From Ignavibacteria bacterium (GTDB lineage: Bacteria; Bacteroidota; Ignavibacteria; OLB7): a stretch of DNA of 64,000 nt. The translations under genes and the position numbers were made by a program. Numbering within the stretch: the stretch's first letter is position 1; each line of letters starts with the position of its first letter. This document shows, piece by piece, positions 59,043 to 64,000 of this stretch. The stretch lies in the NCBI GenBank assembly GCA_020635205.1, contig JACKAE010000005.1, positions 372,001-436,000 on the forward strand, written 5' to 3'. The notes under the pieces are model-generated. The model made no database searches, had not been told where the DNA came from, and saw only the letters and a program-made list of their open reading frames with translations.

Positions 59043-59666
59043 ATGAAAAACGTGAACCGAAACCTGATGACAACAACGTTGATAGCACTTCTTCTTGCGT
59101 TAGGGGTAACAACTACAACGCAAGCACAGACTGATGCTGACGCCACGGCAAAGCTGAAGCAGTTGAAGCGAATGGCTGAGTCAGTAAACCTCGGGGCGTT
59201 GATGGAGGGTAAATTCCGGGAAGGGGTTGAAGGATCGATGACAGAGAATAAGGGGATGTTCAGCGATGAGGTTATGGCAGAGTTTGTGGAGAATGTGATT
59301 GATCGATTTGACATAGATGAATTTTTGGAGACAGTTGCACTTCCAGTGCTTGATCCCTACTTCACGTCAGATGAATTATCGTTGGTAGCAGATTTCGTGG
59401 AGACCGATCTCGGGCAGCGTCTGATTACTTCTGCTATGAATGGAAAGAAAGAGGACTTCAACACATTGCTCGAGAATGGTGAGGTTTCCGAAGAGGATGG
59501 AATGAAGCTGATGCAGTTTGCGATTCGCTTCGCCTCGAAGAAGTCACTTCTCGACAATGGAACGCTCGGCAAGGAATTCGAGACAGCCGCCGCTGCCTAC
59601 GGTGAGTCAATCGTAATTGACGTCATGACTGAGATGATGGAGAAGTATTCGGAGGGGGCGGAGTAA
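59043..59666 (+). CDS. DUF2059-like exported protein
   Basis: A 207-residue exported protein. ATG 59043 follows AAGGAG by 7 bases. Residues 1-28 are a signal peptide (LMTTTLIALLLALGVTTTTQAQ). The rest is mostly helical with DEVMAEFVENVIDRFDIDEFLETVALPVLDPYFTSDELSLVADFVETDLGQRLI, a DUF2059-type pattern. Such proteins are periplasmic of unknown function. An upstream ATG (59001) is rejected because the leader is better at 59043. A strong hairpin follows 44 bp after the stop. Confidence 0.75.
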   Translation: MKNVNRNLMTTTLIALLLALGVTTTTQAQTDADATAKLKQLKRMAESVNLGALMEGKFREGVEGSMTENKGMFSDEVMAEFVENVIDRFDIDEFLETVALPVLDPYFTSDELSLVADFVETDLGQRLITSAMNGKKEDFNTLLENGEVSEEDGMKLMQFAIRFASKKSLLDNGTLGKEFETAAAAYGESIVIDVMTEMMEKYSEGAE

Positions 59667-59709
59667 AGCCCCTATCGATGATATTCCTGCAACAGTAGAT
59701 AACATCACG

Positions 59710-59739
59710 GAGAACCCTCCCTTTCAACGGAGGGTTCTC
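59710..59739 (+). terminator. Terminator after the DUF2059 gene
   Basis: GAGAACCCTCC (59710-59720) pairs with GGAGGGTTCTC (59729-59739), an 11-bp stem with an 8-nt loop, followed by TGTATTTTAT. Confidence 0.75.
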
Positions 59740-59796
59740 TGTATTTTATAGGCTGTTCAAGTCTTCTATCACAGCGTCAGCAGTCTACAGAAATCT

Positions 59797-60591
59797 ATGC
59801 AGCAGTATCTTGATCTCATGCGCCATATTCTCGAAAATGGTCACCGAAAAGATGACCGAACGGGGACAGGAACGCTGAGTGTTTTTGGTTATCAAATGCG
59901 ATTTGATCTCGCCGAAGGATTTCCCGTTGTCACCACGAAGAAACTCCACCTGAAGTCAATCATTCACGAACTTCTCTGGTTCTTAAAGGGGGAGACAAAC
60001 GTCCGCTATCTACACGAGAATGGTGTGTCGATTTGGGATGAGTGGGCAGACGAAAACGGAAACCTCGGCCCGGTTTACGGCGCGCAGTGGCGCTCGTGGC
60101 CAACGGCAGATGGTGAGACGGTGGATCAGATCAGCCGAGTTGTGGAGATGATCGAGAAAAATCCTGACTCACGTCGCTTAATTGTCAGTGCGTGGAATGT
60201 TGGCGAAATCGAGCGAATGAAGCTCCCCCCGTGCCACGTCCTCTTTCAGTTCTACGTTGCCGACGGACGCCTCTCCTGCCAGCTTTACCAGCGGAGTGCC
60301 GATGTCTTCTTAGGTGTCCCATTCAACATCGCTTCCTACGCTCTGCTAACGTTGATGATTGCGCAGGTTACTGGCCTAAAACCGGGTGAGTTCGTTCACA
60401 CCTTCGGCGATGCTCACCTCTACACCAATCACTTAGAGCAGACCGAAACTCAGCTTTCGCGCGATCCATTCCCACTCCCAACAATGCGATTGAACCCAGA
60501 TGTTCAGTCAATCTTTGACTTCACCTACGAAGATTTTACGCTCGAAAACTATCAGTCGCACCCAAGAATTTCAGCACCAGTAGCAGTTTGA
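59797..60591 (+). CDS. thyA: Thymidylate synthase
   Basis: A 264-residue enzyme converting dUMP to dTMP using methylene-tetrahydrofolate. Residues 1-30 carry QQYLDLMRHILENGHRKDDRTGTGTLSVFG; the catalytic Cys is C146 in MKLPPCHVLFQFYV; other landmarks are SCQLYQRSADVFLGVPFNIASYALLTLMIAQVTGL and HTFGDAHLYTNH, all diagnostic. Full length. It is followed after a repeat-filled 248-bp spacer by folA, which regenerates tetrahydrofolate used up by ThyA, so the pair makes metabolic sense. Confidence 0.98.
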   Translation: MQQYLDLMRHILENGHRKDDRTGTGTLSVFGYQMRFDLAEGFPVVTTKKLHLKSIIHELLWFLKGETNVRYLHENGVSIWDEWADENGNLGPVYGAQWRSWPTADGETVDQISRVVEMIEKNPDSRRLIVSAWNVGEIERMKLPPCHVLFQFYVADGRLSCQLYQRSADVFLGVPFNIASYALLTLMIAQVTGLKPGEFVHTFGDAHLYTNHLEQTETQLSRDPFPLPTMRLNPDVQSIFDFTYEDFTLENYQSHPRISAPVAV

Positions 60592-60592
60592 G

Positions 60593-60832
60593 GAATTCAA
60601 AAGTAAAAATTCAAAATTCAAAAAAGGGAGAGAGGAACATTATGAGAGTAGAAGAGTAGGGGTGGTACGTGAAGAATCCGTGTGTGTGGGATGTCTGGAA
60701 ATAATACTTGGTCTGTAGTAACACCAGTTCCATTTTGCTTCCCACTCTCCTCCCATTTTGAATTTTTACTTTTGCCTTTTGAATTCCCCCCACTCTCATT
60801 TTTGAATTTTTACTTTTGAATTTTGCATTCCC
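60593..60832. repeat. AATTCAAAAGTAAAAATTC inverted-repeat element(s)
   Basis: GGAATTCAAAAGTAAAAATTC (60593-60613) is mirrored by GAATTTTTACTTTTG...TTTTGAATTCC ending near 60788. A second rightward arm GAATTTTTACTTTTGAATTTTG follows up to about 60832. It fills the spacer between thyA and folA. No ORF. Same family as 15721-15915. Confidence 0.6.
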
Positions 60833-60839
60833 TACTTCT

Positions 60840-61334
60840 ATGCTTTCTATCATTGTAGCAATGGCAGCCAACCGAGTGATTGGCAAAGAGAACGATCTTC
60901 CTTGGCACCTACCTGCCGACTTTAAATACTTCAAGGCGAAGACAGTTGGAAAACCCTGTGTGATGGCTCGCAAGACATTCGAGTCACTTGGAGGGGCACT
61001 AAAGAATCGACCGAACATTGTCCTGACGCGGGATGAGAGTTACCGTGCGGAGGGGGCAATTGTTGTCCACACAATTGAGGATGCACTGAAGCAGGCGGAG
61101 ATCCACCGCGGCGACGCAGAGGAAGTGATGATTTTAGGTGGGGCAACGTTCTACGAAGCGATTCTTCCGCAGGTTGATCGGATGTACATCACACTGATCC
61201 ACGAAGAGTTTGATGGGGATACACGTTTTCCGGAGTTTGATCCGAACGACTGGGTAGAGGTCTGGCGTGAAGATCACGAACCTGACGAGAAGAACAAGCA
61301 CCAGTATAGCTTTACGTTGCTGGAGCGGAGGTAG
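60840..61334 (+). CDS. folA: Dihydrofolate reductase
   Basis: A 164-residue NADPH-dependent enzyme. From ATG 60840: LSIIVAMAANRVIGKENDLPWHLPADFKYFKAKTVGKPCVMARKTFESLGG; the DLPWHLPADFK stretch with the acidic Asp and the RKTFESLGG block are the family core. Later come RPNIVLTRD, EVMILGGATFYEAILPQVDRMYITLIHEEFDGDTRFPEFD. The upstream TTG (60816) lies inside the repeat and is rejected. It follows thyA, forming a dTMP-cycle pair. Confidence 0.97.
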   Translation: MLSIIVAMAANRVIGKENDLPWHLPADFKYFKAKTVGKPCVMARKTFESLGGALKNRPNIVLTRDESYRAEGAIVVHTIEDALKQAEIHRGDAEEVMILGGATFYEAILPQVDRMYITLIHEEFDGDTRFPEFDPNDWVEVWREDHEPDEKNKHQYSFTLLERR

Positions 61335-61341
61335 GGGTGAT

Positions 61342-61376
61342 GGGAATTCAAAATTCAAAAGGAAAAATTCAAAATG
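61342..61376 (+). repeat. AATTCAAAATTCAAAA arm
   Basis: GGGAATTCAAAATTCAAAAGG and AAAAATTCAAAATGG, a single arm of the family found at 15721-15915 and 60593-60832, directly after the folA stop. It opens the 512-bp repeat block 61335-61846, which carries no gene. Confidence 0.6.
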
Positions 61377-61442
61377 GTTTGGGTTTTCGATTTCGGAATT
61401 CGGATTGTTGATTTTGGATTGGGGATTGAGAGAAGCATTTTA
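61377..61442 (+). repeat. Leader of first heptad array (GGATTGGGGATT words)
   Basis: TTTCGATTTCGGAATTCGGATTG, TTTTGGATTGGGGATTGAGAG and GAAGCATTTT, directly before the CAATCAG array. A second near-copy (61619-61672, ending GATTGAGAAGAGCATTTT) precedes the AATCCCC array. Confidence 0.55.
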
Positions 61443-61443
61443 G

Positions 61444-61499
61444 CAATCAGCAATCAGCAATCAGCAATCAGCAATCAGCAATCAGCAATCAGCAATCAA
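61444..61499 (+). repeat. CAATCAG heptanucleotide tandem array (8 units)
   Basis: Seven perfect and one imperfect copies of CAATCAG. The 7-bp period means a 21-bp (7-residue) cycle if translated. It is STRR-like, as known from cyanobacteria. Confidence 0.85.
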
Positions 61500-61504
61500 G
61501 ACTC

Positions 61505-61615
61505 TGTCATTCCGAGGTCATCCGAGGAATCTCGCCGTCATAGTAAAGCGGAAGGATTCGCTCTCCTTATCCCCGCGAGACTCTTCGGCATCCGCCGCGG
61601 CGGATCAGAGTGACA
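61505..61615 (+). repeat. Dispersed GTCATTC...GAGTGACAGG repeat, third locus
   Basis: TGTCATTCCGAGGTCATCCGA, then CGCGAGACTCTTCGGCATC and GATCAGAGTGACAGG, with a complementary start and end (GTCA / TGAC). It is the fourth copy in the window, located between two heptad arrays. Confidence 0.7.
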
Positions 61616-61618
61616 GGT

Positions 61619-61672
61619 AGAGGATTTTGGATTTATGATTTCGGATTGTGGATTGAGAAGAGCATTTTCTCC
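61619..61672 (+). repeat. Leader of second heptad array
   Basis: GAGGATTTTGGATTTATG, TTTCGGATTGTGGATTGAG and AAGAGCATTTT, a near-copy of the 61377-61442 leader. Directly followed by the AATCCCC array. Confidence 0.55.
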
Positions 61673-61770
61673 AATCCCCAATCCCCAATCCCCAATCCCC
61701 AATCCCCAATCCCCAATCCCCAATCCCCAATCCCCAATCCCCAATCCCCAATCTCCAATCCCCAATCCAC
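61673..61770 (+). repeat. AATCCCC heptanucleotide tandem array (14 units)
   Basis: Eleven perfect AATCCCC units, then AATCTCC, AATCCCC and AATCCAC. The reverse complement reads GGGGATT, the word of the other spacer copies at 36824 and 47530. Confidence 0.85.
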
Positions 61771-61791
61771 TCAATTCCTTACAATCCCCGG

Positions 61792-61822
61792 TTGCGCCAT
61801 CCCACTGATTCCACTAAGTTTG
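61792..61822 (+). promoter_or_regulatory. Candidate promoter of tRNA-His
   Basis: TTG (61792-61794), 20 bp, then TAAGTTTG (61815-61822), an exact TAnnTTTG, beginning 32 bp before the tRNA 5' end. It closely parallels the tRNA-Leu arrangement. Confidence 0.55.
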
Positions 61823-61846
61823 CATTCCCTGTTTATTCAGGGCTAT

Positions 61847-61921
61847 GGAGGGTGTAGCTCAGTTGGTTAGAGCGCCAGGTTGTGGCCCTGGAGGCCGTGG
61901 GTTCAAATCCCATCACTCTCC
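61847..61921 (+). tRNA. tRNA-His (anticodon GTG)
   Basis: G-1 (61847) can pair with C73 (61921), the His identity element. The acceptor GAGGGTG (61848-61854) pairs with CACTCTC (61914-61920). The anticodon loop TTGTGGC between CCAGG and CCTGG gives GTG. T-arm GTGGGTTCAAATCCCAT. CCA is not encoded. Confidence 0.95.
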
Positions 61922-61930
61922 CTCAGATGG

Positions 61931-61967
61931 AAGCGCGTCCTGAATGGATCGGGAGTGCGCTTTTTTT
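61931..61967 (+). terminator. Terminator after tRNA-His
   Basis: AAGCGC (61931-61936) with GCGCTT (start 61957) around an imperfect stem, followed by TTTTTTT. It lies 9 bp after the tRNA. Confidence 0.65.
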
Positions 61968-62059
61968 ATAGTGGTTGACCAAGTTCTGTTTGCATAATGG
62001 TCTGAGATATTTGTAGAACTGTCGATCCCTAACTTCTAACTCATACTTCAAGATTTCTC

Positions 62060-63517
62060 ATGACGCGTGTTCGATTTGCTCCGTCACCAACAGGATTTCT
62101 TCACATAGGTGCTCTCCGCACAGCACTCTATAACTTCCTCTTTACTCGCCACATGAAGGGGACAATGATTCTCCGTATCGAGGATACAGATCGGACTCGG
62201 TTTGTTGAGGGAGCCGAAGAGGACTTCATTAAAATGTGCGGCTGGGTTGGGATTGAGTTTGATGAGGGATCAGGAATTGGTGGAGAGGTTGGTCCTTACC
62301 GTCAGTCAGAGCGGACCGACATTTACCGGCAACATATAGAGATGCTGGTTGAACGGGGAACTGCCTACTATGCCTTCGACACTGCCGAGGAACTCGACGC
62401 AATGCGGGGTCGGCAGCAGCAGGCTGGCATTGCGCCAAAGTATGACCGCAGTTCAATGCGGAACCAGTTTACTTTAGGTGAAGAGGAGACCAAACGCCTG
62501 TTGGCCGAGGGAGCCGAGCACACGATTCGTCTCTTTGTCCCGCTTACTGGCGAAACCCGCACACGCGATCTCGTGCGTGGCGAAAGTGTTTTCTCTAACC
62601 GACTGATCGACGACCAGATTCTGATAAAGTCGGATGGATTTCCGACATACCACTTAGCCAATATCGTCGACGATCACCTGATGAATATTACTCACGTGAT
62701 TCGTGGTGAAGAGTGGCTTCCATCTCTGCCGAAGCATATTATTCTCTACCAAGCATTTGGTTGGGAGCCGCCAGAGTTTGCTCACCTTCCTCTGATTTTG
62801 AACAAGGAGAGAAAAAAGTTCTCGAAGAGAGATGGTGATACCTCAGTCAAAGATTTTGTCGCTAAGGGATATCTTCCCGAAGCACTGGTCAACTTTATCG
62901 CACTTCTTGGCTGGAACCCGACGGCAGACCGGGAAATCTATTCTCTTCAGGAGATGATCGACCTCTTCGAACTAACGAAGGTAAACAAGTCTGGGGCGAT
63001 CTTCGATGTTGAGAAGCTAAACTGGATGAACGGCATGTACTTACGTCAGCTGCCAGTAGAGCGGTTGGTAGATGACCTGATGCCGATGTTAGAAGAGGCT
63101 GGATTCAACGATGTTGACCGAGCTTATGCAGTTACAGTCGTTGAACTTGTGAAGGAACGGATTAACTTCCTGCACGATGTGCCAGAGTTTGCCGACTATC
63201 TTTTCGGTCCAGTGACGAGCTTCGACGAAGAGTACCACGCCAAACAGTGGAAGGAGGAGACCGGTGAGCAGATGAAGGCGTTGGCAGATCGTTTGGAAGG
63301 GCTTGCGCCGGTTGAGTGGAAGACAGAGATGATCGAAGGAGTAATCCGAAGCTACGCTGAGGAACTTGGAATGAGTGCTGGGAAATTGATCCACCCACTT
63401 CGCCTTTCGCTTACCGGAAAGCGGGTCGGTGCTGGGATGTTTGAGACAATGGAAGTTCTCGGACAGGAGAGAACAATCACACGTCTCCGCGACTACCTTG
63501 CGAAGGTAGAAGGATAG
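62060..63517 (+). CDS. gltX: Glutamyl-tRNA synthetase
   Basis: A 485-residue class I aminoacyl-tRNA synthetase. The HIGH motif is at residues 9-20 (TGFLHIGALRTALYNF), the KMSKS equivalent KKFSKRDGD near 253, and landmarks RIEDTDRTRF, YRQSERTDIYR and HVIRGEEWLPSLPKHIILYQAFGW, all diagnostic of GluRS. The C-terminal anticodon-binding region is all-helical as in non-discriminating GluRS. Which tRNAs it charges (Glu only or also Gln) cannot be told. ATG start. Its 3' side enters a half copy of the CTTGGTG palindrome and the IS110 element. Confidence 0.96.
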   Translation: MTRVRFAPSPTGFLHIGALRTALYNFLFTRHMKGTMILRIEDTDRTRFVEGAEEDFIKMCGWVGIEFDEGSGIGGEVGPYRQSERTDIYRQHIEMLVERGTAYYAFDTAEELDAMRGRQQQAGIAPKYDRSSMRNQFTLGEEETKRLLAEGAEHTIRLFVPLTGETRTRDLVRGESVFSNRLIDDQILIKSDGFPTYHLANIVDDHLMNITHVIRGEEWLPSLPKHIILYQAFGWEPPEFAHLPLILNKERKKFSKRDGDTSVKDFVAKGYLPEALVNFIALLGWNPTADREIYSLQEMIDLFELTKVNKSGAIFDVEKLNWMNGMYLRQLPVERLVDDLMPMLEEAGFNDVDRAYAVTVVELVKERINFLHDVPEFADYLFGPVTSFDEEYHAKQWKEETGEQMKALADRLEGLAPVEWKTEMIEGVIRSYAEELGMSAGKLIHPLRLSLTGKRVGAGMFETMEVLGQERTITRLRDYLAKVEG

Positions 63518-63529
63518 TTTTGAGTGCTC

Positions 63530-63784
63530 TCGGTGTCTGGTATGTTATGAGGGGCAAAGTTTAACAAATAATCAACAGACAAGAAAGCTACTCCGCAGCA
63601 GCCGAGGAGATCATTAGTGTCATGCACCAACAGAGGATGCCTCACCAAGAATTGTCCCTCGGTTGTTGAGGATCTCAGCAAAAGACTCGACAGTACTCAG
63701 AGCCGTCAATGAGCGAGCTCCTATGATAACCAGAGAAGTCCAGCAGAGATCTCGCGGTGTGGCATTAGACCAAAGCAACAACAG
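63530..63784 (+). mobile_element. Presumed left end of IS110-type element, possible bridge-RNA region
   Basis: About 255 bp without an ORF between gltX and the transposase. In the IS110 group the non-coding left end next to the transposase encodes a bridge RNA. Several short complementary stretches are visible (for example GAGGAGATC near 63612 with GATCTC near 63671 and 63750). The exact IS boundary is not determined, and the assignment is by position only. Confidence 0.35.
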
Positions 63785-64000
63785 ATGCACGTTCTCAAAG
63801 AAGCAGTCGGTATTGACATCTCAAAGGACTCCTTAGCAGTCTGCTTTGGACGCATTGACGCAGAACAACGTATCAGCATCATCGCTGAGGGCACGTTTGC
63901 CAACACCGCTGAAGGGATCGCATCTCTTCAGCAGTGGGCACACACGCATCGCCAAGAGGGAGTCGATCTATGGTATCTGATGGAGGCAACCGGTGTCTAC
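63785..64000 (+). CDS. IS110-family transposase, N-terminal part (cut by the window end)
   Basis: 72 codons of an open frame running off the window edge. EAVGIDISKDSLAVCFG contains the first catalytic Asp of the RuvC-like DEDD transposase, and LWYLMEATGVY the conserved Glu. GTFANTAEGIASLQQW matches the standard N-terminal 'F-x-N-x-xGI' of IS110/IS1111. The catalytic Ser domain would lie beyond 64000. Whether it belongs to the IS110 or IS1111 subgroup cannot be told here. Confidence 0.85.
   Translation, partial: MHVLKEAVGIDISKDSLAVCFGRIDAEQRISIIAEGTFANTAEGIASLQQWAHTHRQEGVDLWYLMEATGVY

Noticed and set aside
61444..61770. CRISPR array
   Set aside because: Units are 7 bp in uninterrupted tandem, without spacers; no cas genes are present.
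61538..61870. Glycine/Asp-rich and Asn-Pro-Gln-Ser-rich ORFs
   Set aside because: They are translations of the heptad arrays (period of 7 residues) and no real proteins.

Overview
The window reads as a chromosomal segment of a Gram-negative bacterium from the Bacteroidota/Chlorobiota side of the FCB group, perhaps an Ignavibacteria- or Kapabacteria-like lineage. The pointers are two proteins ending in type IX secretion (T9SS) type A sorting domains (49377-53033, 54884-55639), several small families typical of this group (DUF2279, DUF3109, DUF971), many lipoproteins, OmpA-type cell-envelope proteins, and promoter-like TAnnTTTG boxes of the Bacteroidetes kind (38431, 21901, 61815). The placement is inferred from protein families; no rRNA is present to settle it.

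Layout. 0-5.8 kb: a lipoprotein, adenine deaminase, a methyltransferase, a DUF2279 protein and a GT2 glycosyltransferase. 5.8-9.7 kb: a visibly AT-richer accessory stretch with an unknown protein, a zinc-metallopeptidase gene split into two frames at an A-AAA-AAC slippery heptamer, and a secreted EEP-fold protein that has lost its catalytic residues. 9.7-15.2 kb: an AEC transporter, two paralogous lipoproteins and a 934-residue barrel/vWA/OmpA fusion. 15.4-24.4 kb: core genes (tRNA-Leu, L31, S18, OmpH/Skp, ribulose-phosphate epimerase, a Lon-like protease, glycyl-tRNA synthetase) and a four-helix-bundle gene broken by an amber codon. 24.4-43.6 kb: HslU, RpoN, DUF3109, TauE/SafE, an AlbA_2 regulator, a PASTA-only membrane protein facing a TPR Ser/Thr kinase, GT4, an NtrC-type regulator, Smr, a pseudouridine synthase, MarR, radical SAM, PPK2 and a methyltransferase. 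43.7-47.4 kb: an ECF sigma operon whose second gene joins an anti-sigma-like N-terminus to a beta-barrel-like C-terminus, followed by two lipoproteins. 47.6-59.7 kb: a PUA-like/endonuclease-like protein, DUF1003, and a run of secreted, outer-membrane and lipoproteins, including an intact EEP nuclease. 59.8-63.5 kb: thyA-folA, tRNA-His and gltX. The window ends inside an IS110-family transposase.

A striking property is the spacer DNA. Many intergenic regions are built from a few recurring non-coding families: AATTCAAAA long inverted repeats, GTCATTC/GAGACTCTTC units of about 115 bp, heptanucleotide tandem arrays, palindromes of the CGCAGAG / CTTGGTG type, and a two-part element in which an AGAGTTTATAGAG-like stretch is followed by a GGTCTTCAGCCTGCG palindrome. 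Some touch genes: one supplies the last codons of the DUF971 protein and a candidate -33 box for tRNA-Leu.

Functional links visible here are dTMP/folate supply (thyA-folA), translation (L31, S18, glyS, gltX, two tRNAs), proteolysis (HslU, Lon-like), sigma-54 control (RpoN and an NtrC-type activator), and envelope biogenesis or signalling (OmpH, two OmpA-domain proteins, T9SS substrates, ECF/anti-sigma). All assignments come from reading motifs; no database search was run.
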